From contig MU119202.1 of the NCBI GenBank assembly GCA_014904845.1, forward strand, positions 496,001-560,000: DNA of 64,000 bases, given 5' to 3'. The notes below the pieces were generated by a model. The model had not been told where the DNA came from. It worked only from the letters and a program-made list of their open reading frames with translations, and did no database searches. The first letter of the stretch is position 1, and each line of letters begins with the position of its first letter. The DNA is from Acephala macrosclerotiorum. Lineage: Eukaryota > Ascomycota > Leotiomycetes > Helotiales > Mollisiaceae. This document shows, piece by piece, positions 39,701-50,861 of the stretch. A program made the translations under genes and the position numbers.

Positions 39701-42700
39701 AAAAACAATAAAAAACAAAAAATAAAAAACGTCGAATCGAGAAAGTAAATTGTAAACATTAAAAAATTGTAATCGAATATTATTTAAATATTACGATTTT
39801 TATTTTTGAATTTTTTTTTATAGTAATTATTTAACAAATAATAAAAATTCGATTTTCGAAAAAAAAAAATTAAAAAATACTCGAATATACTATACGCGAT
39901 TTAAATAAATCAATTGTTTCAAATAAAAAAAAAATAAAAATTTTTTATTGTATATTTAAATTGAATTATATAATTTTCAATTTTTTTTTATTATATTAAT
40001 CAAAATAATTCAAAGGAGTTTAATAAAATACTAAAAATAAAATATAAAATATTTTTATTCGAAAATATATACGATAATTTTATAATAATAATATAAAAAA
40101 AAAAAATTCTAAAAAATCGTAATTTAATATATCGAAAAAATAGTTTAATATTATAAATTAATTGTTTACGTTTTATTCGTTAATATTAAACAAAATCAAA
40201 ATCGAAATCGAAAAATTACGTAAAACAATTTTTTTATTTCCATTTATTAAAATTATATAAAATTAAAATTAAAATCGAAAAATTATACGAAACAATTTTT
40301 TTATTATTAATATTTTTAATTTTAATATTGAAATATTTAATATGAACATTATATATTTCTACTAAAAACAATTTTGTTTTTTTAAATTTTCTTAAAAATA
40401 ATCATTTTTAATAATACAAAATTCTTTGTTTTATTTTGTTATTTTTTTCTTCGTATTAATTTTTTATTAACAACGATTATTTTCTTTTAAGAATTCGATT
40501 GAAAACTTTTTTTCGATTTATTAATTCGATAACGTATTCTTTTATTCTTTTTTTTTATTCTTTGAATTTTTTTTATTTTTTTTTATTTCTATTTAATCAA
40601 TAATTCTACGAATAAAATTCGTAAAATGTATTATTTAAAAACTTTTTTCAAATTCTCAAAATAAAATTACATATTAATCAAAAGAATTATCGATATTATA
40701 TTTGATCAAATAATAAAATATAACAATATTTACAAAACGAACTTTGAATAAAATTACAACAATTTTCTTTTTTTTTTTTATTTTTTTATTTCGTTTACAA
40801 ATATAAATATCGCGAAAAAATCAAAAATTAATTTATTCGTTTATTTTTACTCGAATCGCGATTTGATATAACGCGTAATATTATTTCTTGAAAGTTTTAA
40901 TAATTTCTTTTTTATTATAAACAATTAATAAAAAATCTTTCAATATTATATCGTTATTTTAATATTAATAAAATATATTTATAATTAATTTTTCATAGTT
41001 TATTATAATTACGAAATCTATTAAAATAATAATTGTATTATCGTTTTTTAAATCGATAATTTGATTTAAATATAAAAATCGAATTTTTCTCTTATAAAAA
41101 AATATCGATACTCGTTCATATTAAAATATCTCGATTAAATAAAATTAAAACTCTTATAAACAAAATAAAATATACTTATAAAATCATTAAAAAAAAAAGT
41201 TTATAATACGTCGATATCGTCGAATTTCGTTCATATAAAACATTCGAATCTCGAGTACGTAAAATAATAACTAGTATTTATTAAAGTTTCAATATTATAA
41301 TATTTAATCTCGAATTATAATTTATAATATAATTACAATATAATATTATTAAAATTATTACAAAAATCGATTAAATTAAACGTTTCGATTTTTATAAAAT
41401 AAATATTGAGTTTTTTATTATTAATCGATATTTTCAAAATATAAACAAATAAATATTTTAATAAACGAATAAATAATAATTTCGATTCTCGGATTTTATT
41501 ATTTTTACTATATATTGAACACGTTATAATATATTCAACGATCGTTATTTCGAATAATTTAATCGCGAGAATTGATAAAAAATTTTCTCGAGACAAAAAA
41601 ATAATTATTGTTATTATTATTACGTTTACAATTAAAATTTTCTAATCGAGAAATAATTGAATATTAAATGAAATAAACTGTTTTTAATATTGATTGTATA
41701 TTTTTTTTAATTTGTTCTATTTATTATTATATTAAAAATAATAAAATTTATTAAGTATTTTATTATTTTTTAATTACTTTAAAAATCAAATAATAATTTT
41801 GTAAATATTTTCAATCTTGAAATATATTTAAATCGAATTAAAATATTTTTTCGAATATATTAAAACTCGTCGTAAAATCGTAATACTTTTTATCAAAAGT
41901 TGAAAATCGATTAATGAATCGATTAAAATTTCAAAGTTTTCGAAGATTTTATTTAATTTGAAAATTATTTAATATTTGATAAAAATCGATTTTGAAATAC
42001 TATTAATTCTATTAAAAACGAACGAAAAAATTGTTTGATACAACGATTTAATCATATATAAACATTGAATTATACTATTTATTTAATAATATTAATTAAA
42101 ATTTTGAATTTTTTAATAATGAATTTTCGATAATTTATTTAATATTAATACGATTGATATAAAAAAAACTTGTGATTAAACTATTGTAAATCGATCTATA
42201 AAAATTTCTTTCGCGAACTCGTATATTTTATTTGAATTTAATACAAAGTCTTTAAAATTAAAACTAAATACTATCGATTTATTTTGCACAGAGAAAATAA
42301 TTTTCAATATAGTATTATTAATCGATTAAAGTTTATATTGAGACTCGATTTTATAATACGATTTTAATAATTTATATAAACAATATATTTCTTTTGACAA
42401 TGAAATCGAAAATAAATAATTTTTTATTTGTACGCAATTAATATCACTTGTATTATTTTTTATATAATTTGAAAATATCGTTTTAATAACAAATTATTAA
42501 TATTCTCATTATATTGTAATAAAGAAATTGAAAACGACGTCGTTTAATTCGAACGAAATATCGAATTAAATATACAATACTTTATATTAAATCGAAAAAA
42601 ATTCAATTATTTTTAATAAGAAAAGTCCAATTCGAAAAAGCAAATTGAGAAAAAAAGTGTATTAATTATATCAAATTGTAATCAATTTACGTTCTATAAA

Positions 42701-45700
42701 CGTATTAATACGAAAATATATTTTGTAAAATATTTCTTTGAGATTCAAAAATTCTACTTTTTAAATATCGCTAAAAAGTAATCTAGAAAAAAATATTTAT
42801 CGTTGACACGCAATAAATTACAATTTTATTTCGTTTTTATTTTTAGTACAATTAAATAAATTTTTTTTTTTTAATTCAAAGATTTTATTTTTTATTTTTT
42901 TGATAAACGCATTTTAATACTATTAAACACTCGAGATTTTTCGTATTTGTTATATAAATTTACAATTCGAAACGCGAAAAAAATCTATTTTTTTTTTAAT
43001 GTTTACAAACTTGTATTTTTTTAAAAATAAAAAATATTTTTTAAATTTTATTTAAAACGTTTATAATTTAATTAAATACATATTATCAATTTGTTTAATT
43101 AAAATATTATAAAACTTCGAAATTTGAATAAAATAAAAAATAAATATATATTAAATCGTATCAATTTTAATAATCAATAAAAAAATATTAATAATATAAA
43201 AATTAAAAACTTGAAAAATATATATTAATAATAACGAATTCGAATTAAATCGATTATAATTTCAAATAACGTATATCAAATAAAAAATACTTAAAAAATA
43301 ATTATTTTTTTTGAAATTGTATTTTATTATAATTAATAAAAAATTCTAATAATAATAAATTTTTTGTATTCGTTGTTTATAAATATTTATATACTCGTAA
43401 TTAAAAAAGAACGATAATTAGTAAAAAGATTATTAAAATTTTAATATAAAAAAAAAATACAATTTTTACTATTTATTATAAATATATCGTATTAAAATTA
43501 AAACGTATAATTGATTTCTATTGAAAATCGACGATCGAAAAAATAATAAAAACTTTTACATTTGTATACTCGTTTTGAAACTTTTAAATTACTTCGTTAA
43601 AAAAAAGTTTTTTTAATTTATTTCAAATTTCCAAAAACTTTATTCGAATAAAATTATTAATTTTTTTTAATATTTCAAAAATAATTTCAAATTTAAATAA
43701 TTTGCGATTAAATCTTTTAATTGCACGAAAAAAATAATATACTTTCAATTGTTTTTTTACAATTTTCATATAAAAATCGAAATTACTTTTTTAATATTAT
43801 TATTAAAAACTTATATAAACTAAAAATATAAAAACTTACGAAAATTCGAATTATTTTTTTTATTTATACAACGTTAATATTTTCGTTCAATATTATTTAT
43901 TTTATTACATATTTCAATTTTGAAATAAACGAAACAATAATACAAAGTATTTTCATTATAATTTGATTATTAGCGATATTTATATTTTAATTTGATAAAA
44001 CGTAAAACAAATAAATTTAAATATTAAAAAAATATAAAATAATAAAATTCGATAAAATAAAAAAAAGAATAATAAAAATTTTTTTTAAAAAAAACAATAA
44101 ATATATTTTATATATATAAAAATTGTAATATAATTACAAAGGCGATTTAATACAATATTATAATCTCGTATTTTATTGTTAATCGTATTCATTGTTTGAT
44201 ATAAAGTTTTTTACGTTTTCAAAGAATTTTCGTTTGAAAGAAAATTGTTTAATTTACGATCGAGGATTTTTGTAATAGTAATTTCGTTAAAAGTATAAAT
44301 ATGAACAAATAATAATAATTTCAAAATTATTATATTTAAACGACGTCGTAAAACGACGTTTATATAATTATATTTTCGATAAATACGAATATTAAACAAT
44401 TTATATCGATTCTCGAAATTTAAATTTGAATTAATATTAATTATTGTAAATAAATAAATTGTAATCGATTGTAAATATAAAATATAATTAATTTTTTTTT
44501 ATAATTAAAATAAATTCGTAAAAATTTTAATAATACGAGATAATTCGTAATATTACGTTTTTAGAAATAATTCTATTAAATAATTTGAAACTTATAAATT
44601 TAATAAAACGAATTGTATTTTCTACTTTCGAATTAATAATTAATTTATCGATAAACATTTTATCAATTTTAAATTATTAACGAAAAATTCAAAAAATGTA
44701 ATTAAAAATACTTAAAATATTTATATATTTTAATATTATAAAAAATTGAAAATACGAATTAAAACTATATAAAAAAAGTATTTTTAATTCGAAAAAAATA
44801 AAAATAACGTCGATTTTTTTTTTATTTAAAATAATATAAAATTTCGAATATTTTATAGAAAAAAAATTAATAAAAAGAAAATTGATCGAAGTATTTCGAT
44901 TTTTTATTTTTTTACAAATTAAAATCAATATAGTTATTTTTATATTACTAATATTTATTAGATTGATTAAAAGAAAAAAAAAATAATAAAAACACGTAAA
45001 CGCAAAATATTTTTATTTATGAAATCGAATTTACTATCGACGATAAAAATCAATTAAATTTTTAATAATTTGCGTTACGATTGTTTTTTCTATTTTTAAA
45101 TAATTTTTTACTCGCAATACAAAAACAAATTTTATTCGTTTATTTGAATTTATTTATAATATTTAAAAAATATTTTTAAAATTGAAAATTTATTTATTTG
45201 AATCGAAAAAAATTAATAACGTATATAAATATAATTCGAAAATTGTAAACTAATTAAAACAAAAATAATAATTCGTACATTTGATTTATACAAAGAAAAA
45301 AAATTAAAAAAACAAAAATAAATAACGTATTTTACAAAATCAAATAAAAATTTCTTTTTCGTATATTTAATTTTTCGTAAATATTTTACTCGTTTTTTAA
45401 ATTCTATTTATTCGCTATATTCTCAATACTACAATTTAAATTTGTATTCAATAAAAACTTTCAAAATAATCTTTTAACGAATTTTCAATCGCTTAAAATA
45501 TTATCAACGTACAATTTTATTTTTTTTTTTTAATTATTTTTTAAAATCAAATTCATATAATAAAACTATATATCGATTTTATTTCGAGATTTTAATTTCG
45601 TTTATATATTTTTTCAATATTAAACGATATTTCGATTGAATTTAATAATTGTATTACTATATATAAAAAACAATTTTTTTTTTATATACATTTTTCGCGA

Positions 45701-47985
45701 GTATTATTTTAGTAATTTTAATATTTAATAAAATTATTTTTTTAAAGTTTTGAATAAATATAAAATCGTTAATCAATTTTGATTTTAATTTTACAAACTC
45801 GTTAAAAATATAATTTAATATATTTTGAAATTTTAAAAAATTTAAAAAAATTTATTAATACTCGTTTTTAGTTTCGATTTTCAAAGTTTTAAATACTATT
45901 TATATACGTTAATAATTGAAAAACTCGAAAATTGAAATAATAATAACGTTTAAAAAAAAAGTAACAATAATTAAATAATATTAATTATATTAAATAAACA
46001 ATTAATACTACGAAAAAAAAATTTAATATTAATTATATAATATTATTATAATAAAGAAAATATTCGAATTATAATTAATTATTAAAAATTTCAATTTTTT
46101 ATTGTAAATATTAATAATATTAATAATTGAATTAATAATATTTCTATTTTTGTTTATAATAATACTTCGATCGATTTTTTTTTATTAATATTAATATTAT
46201 TAATTAAAAATAAATAGAATTATTTATTAAATAAAAAAAAAAAAACGTATATTAAAATATTTTTATTTATAGAATTTTAATTAATACTAAAAATTCGATT
46301 TATTTTATTTTAAAAAATTATTAATTTTATTTTTGTAAATATTATTAGTATTATTATTGAAAATATCGTTTTAATATTTATTATAAATATCGAAATCGTT
46401 TTTAAAATCAAAGTTAAAAAAATTGTTATTGAAAAAATTGTTCTCGAGAAAATTAATTATAATTATTTGAATATTACTAGTTTTTTCGATCGTATTCTTT
46501 GTTCTATATAAATTTTTTAAAGTTTTAACGACTTTGATCATTTTGAAAAATCGTTTAATAGTTTTCAAATAAGTAATCTAATAAAAACTCAATAGAATAT
46601 TAAATAAAAATTGAAAAAAAATAAAAATATAATAATATTCATAGATTTAATTACGATTTTTTGTTCGTTAAATATATTTAAAAATTGAATATATACGAAA
46701 AATTCGAAAAAATAAAAAATATTAATTACTACAAATGAAATTGATTTATTTTTCCATGTATTATTAAAATGCGAATACTCGATCAATATTTAAAAAACGA
46801 AAAAAAAAAATCGTCAATTTTTATTCAATACGTAATAAATACAATACTAAATACACTATAAACTCTCGAATAATAAACTCGTAATAGCAAATAACAAATT
46901 TCATATATAATACTATTAAAATATTTATTACTTTAATTTACTTTAATTACAATAGTAATATATCGCTATAAATATTATTACGTTAAAATCTATATAAATA
47001 TAAATATTAAAAAATATTACTTTAAAAATAAAAAAAATTTTAAATTCTATATTATTATTTGATTTATATTTCGAAAAAACTATATTTACAATTAATAATC
47101 TTTTAATATTTTATTTAAACAAAATTAAATACGTACGTATATTTATTGTAATTATTAAATTACAATTTATAGACTTATAAATATATAAATTAAAAATAAA
47201 TATAATAAAAAAACGTGAAATTTATATATTAAAAATACAACAAATTATTACAAAATTTATATTTATTTTTTTATTATTACGATTATTTTTATTTGATTTT
47301 AAATCGCAAAAATAAAAATTTTATAAAAATATTATTTTTAATCGTAATTAAATAATTTAATATTAAATAATATTTCAAATTAAATACGTAATACAAAAGT
47401 TGACAATTTTCGAATATATATTTATATCGATTTATTTGTATTAAAAATTAATCGAAAAACAAATCAAATAATATAATAATTTCTCGAAAATATAATTATT
47501 ATTTTTTATATTTTATACGTACAAAAAGTTCTAAAAAAAACAATAAAAAAAACTGTAAAAAAAATTTCGATTAAAATCGATAATATTAAAATAGTAATAA
47601 ATAAAACTATTTTTTTTACTTTGTATGAAAACTTTAAAGTGATTAAAACGCAAAAAAGTGAAAACGTATTACAAAATAGTTTAAAAAAGCAAATCGTAGA
47701 AAAACAATTAAATAAAATATTTTTAAAAGAAATAAAAACTCGAAAAAAGACTCGTATTATTTCTGGGTTTAAAAACTTTTATTATAATATTCGAACATTT
47801 GAAAAATATATCGAAATAATTTAAAAAAAAAAAAAAATATTAAGATTTTAATATTAATATTTTAAATTTTCGAAGTTATTATCAGTTTTTGAAAAGATAT
47901 TAATTTTAAGACAATACAACTTTTAAAGCTTTTGTGATTTAAATTTTTAATAAACTCGATTTATATACTTCGTAGATTTTATTTT
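36721..47985. other. AT-rich RIP-type isochore, no intact gene, ends abruptly
   Basis: Same character as the blocks to the left. It contains the pyrimidine-rich repeat at 38,640-38,890. Open frames reach at most 87 codons (41,596-41,333 minus) and are not recognisable; one at 47,621-47,824 (+, 67 codons, KLIK-rich) lies close to the right edge. Composition switches to ordinary within a few tens of bases at about 47,985. Confidence 0.8.
38640..38890 (-). repeat. Pyrimidine-rich tandem repeat (TTCTCGATTTTTATTTTT type)
   Basis: About eight degenerate units of a TCGATTT(C)TATTTTTTTC-like motif, spaced 18-21 bases apart, make the plus strand almost free of G apart from the CG steps. Read on the minus strand, one frame over the right-hand units gives a KIEKEK-type repeat (EIEKEKTEIEKKIKIEKEKT), compatible with a former coiled-coil coding repeat. 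To the left the frame is lost. It may equally be simple-sequence expansion. Confidence 0.6.
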
Positions 47986-48407
47986 TAATCTGTGTGCGGG
48001 GATGCGATAAGTTGTTACTGAAGATTTGGTCAGAGGCAATACGAGATTCAATACTCACAATGATTTTAACAATAAAGAAGTTAATTCCTGACGAGGATAC
48101 TTATTCTATTTCCGCGAAGGATATCAAAATGCACGAGAACCTCGTCGCAGCACTACAGGAATTGGAGGGCTTCCACATCATAAAAGCGTCGCAAACAAGA
48201 CAAAAAAACCAAGAAGTCGCAAAGGTTGCAGAGGTGGCAGAGGTGGCAGAGGTGGTAGAGATGGCAGAGATGGCAGAGGTGGCAGAGGCGGTAAAAGTGG
48301 CAAAGGTAATAGAGGCAAAAGTGAGAGAGCTTCCAAGTACAGTCGGAATCACGGGTTTAAAACGCTATCACGAAATAGGGCTACTTTTACCGAGAAAAAA
48401 GCGATAG
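47976..48407 (+). pseudogene. Unrecognised ORF with Val-Ala-Glu repeats, probably a gene remnant
   Basis: An open frame of 143 codons begins right at the isochore border, after TAG at 47,973, and ends with the basic tail LPRKKR. Its first ATG is at 48,060, which leaves about 115 residues; the region before that ATG is also open and protein-like (LLLKIWSEAIRDSILTMIL), suggesting the true 5' end is lost in the AT-rich DNA. The middle reads ISAKDIKMHENLVAALQELE. Then follow tandem EVA/EMA/KVA triplets encoded by a 9-base repeat. I do not recognise the family. It could be the 3' end of a transposon ORF whose 5' part was mutated by RIP, or a short orphan gene. Confidence 0.3.
48219..48333 (+). repeat. 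9-bp tandem repeat (GCAGAGGTG)n, degenerate
   Basis: Units such as gcagaggtg, gtagagatg and gcaaaggtt recur about a dozen times, mostly at exact 9-base spacing. Inside the open frame at 47,976-48,407 this encodes three-residue units (AEV, VEM, AKV). The exact multiple-of-three period keeps the frame open. Confidence 0.75.
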
Positions 48408-48558
48408 TTTAAACGCACATCGCTAGTCAAGGCACGTTAGTCGAGACATTCCTCACAAATGCAAAAGCTCCCGAAACATATATGTACTCCAAAAATACAT
48501 GCATATACTCCAAAATAGAGTCCAAAAATGGCAAAAAGAGACTCCCCAGAGTTGAAAT

Positions 48559-48698
48559 GGACATTATGGGAATTGAACCCATGACCTTTCATAGTCATAT
48601 TAATATTAATATGCGAAACGAAAATCATCTGCCGCAGTTATTAGAAGCGCTCAAAAGACCTAGATTTGAATCCACTCACACCCCTAGACCAAATGCCC
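48559..48698 (-). tRNA. tRNA-like Pol III unit of 140 bp, anticodon not assigned (pseudogene or tRNA-derived element possible)
   Basis: On the minus strand the ends pair as a 7-bp acceptor stem: GGGCATT (48,698-48,692) with AATGTCC (48,565-48,559), one G-U pair. An A-box-like TGGTCTAGGGG lies at 48,691-48,681. A B-box matching GGTTCAATTCC lies at 48,579-48,569, inside a perfect T arm (ATGGG TTCAATT CCCAT). A run of T, a usual Pol III stop, lies about 20 bases beyond the 3' end (48,537-48,533). The 5' part resembles tRNA-Pro. The distance between boxes is far longer than in a normal tRNA, so an intron of about 60 bases or an insertion must be assumed. The middle holds a perfect 18-base palindrome (48,596-48,613). 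I could not build a convincing anticodon arm. Confidence 0.45.
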
Positions 48699-48918
48699 GC
48701 TTAAATTTTGTGACTTTTGTTAGAAGGGAATAGCTTATTTAAACTTATATTAAGTTTATCATGCTGAAAAAGTCCGAAGGTGTGTGGCTAGCTTTCTGGA
48801 GCTAAGTATTTAGCCGATTAGCCGAGCGCGTCCAAAAATCCACTTAGCAAAACCAAAGCTCTTCCAAGCCCCCCAACCTCACGACAATAATCGTCGCACA
48901 GCATGTCATTAATGTAAT

Positions 48919-50586
48919 ATGGCAGAAGCAGAGTACACCCGGCTACACATCACGCCCTTTACGCCCGCCCTTCTCAACACTTTCCTACCAACCTCCATCT
49001 TGCCGAATGCCCGCAATATCTCCTACCACAGCATCCAGACCTTCCCAGACAAAGGCTACGGTTATGTTGAGCTCCCCGCAATGGACGCCGAGAAGATAAA
49101 GAAGAAGCTCAACGGTTCAATCCTGAAAGGCACAAAAGTACGAATTGAGAAAGCGAGACCGGAGAAGGAAGTTCTAATGGAACCCCAAGAACATCCTCCC
49201 AAGAGGGCAAAGAGGAAGCGCAAGAGGGACGAGCTACCAGGAATAGATATTGGAGAGAGGCATGTGAAGCGTGGATGGACTACACCAGCGAAGGATATTG
49301 CGAAGAGCAAGGATAAGAAGGCACTCAAAGCAATCAAATCTAAATATACCACTGGCCCCGAATGCCTCTTCAAAACGAACCTTCCACCCAACGTCGCTTC
49401 GAAAACCCAATCTGCCGAGGTGAAGGCTGACAAGAAGAAAAGGAAGAAGGCTGGGAAGGAAACTGTTGTCCATGAATTCGCCAAAACCACTAAATATGCA
49501 ACCTTTCTGCGCAGCGGTAGTGGATCCAGCAAGCCAAAGGTAGCTGCAGAATATGTCAAAGGCAAAGGCTGGGTCGATGAAGAGGGTAATTTAGTTGAAG
49601 AGGCCACCACGAAGAAGAAACGGAAGACGAAAGAGCCTACACCAGAACCTCCAGCCGAAGCCAGTGAGTCTGAGGATAGTGGGGATGAGGAGACTGCAGA
49701 AACGGAGGCAGATAAGGTGGAGGCCAATCCAATTTTACGAGAAGATCCAAAAAGCGATGCTGCCGCTTCAGATAGTGAAGACGAAGAGACTGTATTAGCA
49801 GAGGCGGCAGATCCGATGGACGTCGAGCCGACGCTGCCAGATCCGGAAGATGCGAAGGGAGCCTCAACGTCAGGCAGCTCAGACGACGATAGCTCCTCTG
49901 AGGAAGAAGCAGAAGATCAAGAAGTCTCTCAAGCTGCAAAAGATAATTCTAACTCATCCGACTTCTCATCATCTGATTCCGAATCAGAATCATCCGAGGA
50001 AGAATCCGAAGTCGAAGAACCTCAATCTGCAGTCAGCAATCGATCTCACGCGTCAACCAGCCTATCATTGAGCATCAAGATTCCCAATTCGAATAACTCC
50101 ACCCCTATAAATACCTCAGTCCATCCTCTCGAAGCTCTCTACAAACGACCAAAAGCAGATGGCGCAAGCTCTTCTAAGGCAGCTCCTCTATCATTCAGCT
50201 TCTTTGGAGCAGATGGCGAAGAAGAAAACGAAGACGACTCCTTCAACCAAGTTCCTCTTACGCCGTTTACGCAGAAGGACTTTGAGTACCGAGGAATTCG
50301 CAGTGCAGCACCTACACCTGATACAGCACATCCAAACAAGAGATTCATCTGGCCAACAGACAACGATGACGAGGACGACAACGAAGTTGGACCAAGCTCT
50401 CCCATCCGGAAGCCTGAGAGTTCGGGCACAAAGGATGAGAAGGACGGTGAACAAGAGAGCGAGTTTCAGAAATGGTTCTGGGAGAATAGGGGCAACGTCG
50501 ATCGATCATGGAAAGCAAGGCGGAGAGCAGTGGCCAAGGAAAAGCGACAGCGGGAAAACAGAAAGCGGCAAGATCGTGCCGTTTGA
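48919..50586 (+). CDS. NOP8: Nop8-like nucleolar RNA-binding protein (60S ribosome biogenesis)
   Basis: A single-exon gene of 555 residues starting at ATG 48,919. Residues ~6-85 form an RRM: RLHITPF fits RNP2 and GYGYVELP fits RNP1. A Lys/Arg-rich stretch (~95-200, KKRKKAGKE) looks like nucleolar targeting. Long Ser/Glu/Asp-rich acidic tracts occupy ~245-370. The C-terminus (~515-550) has the conserved EFQKWFWENRGNVDRSWKAR block, followed by a basic KEKRQRENRKR tail. This architecture is that of fungal Nop8, a nucleolar protein that acts in pre-60S assembly; its partners here are inferred from yeast only. It is the first clear gene right of the AT-rich block, about 0.9 kb from the border, and has ordinary codon use with no RIP-like damage. 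It converges with the permease gene, leaving 275 bp between the stops. Confidence 0.75.
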   Translation: MAEAEYTRLHITPFTPALLNTFLPTSILPNARNISYHSIQTFPDKGYGYVELPAMDAEKIKKKLNGSILKGTKVRIEKARPEKEVLMEPQEHPPKRAKRKRKRDELPGIDIGERHVKRGWTTPAKDIAKSKDKKALKAIKSKYTTGPECLFKTNLPPNVASKTQSAEVKADKKKRKKAGKETVVHEFAKTTKYATFLRSGSGSSKPKVAAEYVKGKGWVDEEGNLVEEATTKKKRKTKEPTPEPPAEASESEDSGDEETAETEADKVEANPILREDPKSDAAASDSEDEETVLAEAADPMDVEPTLPDPEDAKGASTSGSSDDDSSSEEEAEDQEVSQAAKDNSNSSDFSSSDSESESSEEESEVEEPQSAVSNRSHASTSLSLSIKIPNSNNSTPINTSVHPLEALYKRPKADGASSSKAAPLSFSFFGADGEEENEDDSFNQVPLTPFTQKDFEYRGIRSAAPTPDTAHPNKRFIWPTDNDDEDDNEVGPSSPIRKPESSGTKDEKDGEQESEFQKWFWENRGNVDRSWKARRRAVAKEKRQRENRKRQDRAV

Positions 50587-50861
50587 GGCATAATACTCTC
50601 CCAAAGAGTCTGCAAATATGATCATGTTATGATAAGATACCCATTACAATTGTCTTTTGCCAAGTCCGCCAAACTTTCTCTCCGCAGCACGATTGAAATC
50701 CACAGATTTTGGGTACCGAGCAGCAATGTTCCCACCTTGAGGACCACCAACTTAGCATCTTGTCACGTTAGAAGCAGCAAGTGCAACAAAAGAGATCGTA
50801 GTTCGAGGTCAATTTGATTCCTTGCGTGGACCATGTTTATTCTGTCGAATTTGAATTCAAT

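Noticed and set aside
8208..47985. Idea that the AT-rich block is inserted mitochondrial DNA
   Set aside because: No mitochondrial genes, rRNA or tRNA set are visible, and the CpG-biased cytosines and gradation from a copia element favour RIP.
1..48000. Search for CRISPR arrays, prophage or bacterial operons
   Set aside because: The window is fungal nuclear DNA; repeats seen are minisatellites and LTRs without spacer-repeat structure.
48482..48733. 83-codon plus-strand frame containing MGIEPMTF
   Set aside because: It is the reverse complement of the T arm and B box of the tRNA-like unit, a common false protein.
49062..49727. 221-codon minus-strand frame inside the Nop8-like gene
   Set aside because: It is the antisense shadow of Lys/Glu-rich coding sequence; the plus-strand frame has the RRM and the conserved C-terminus.
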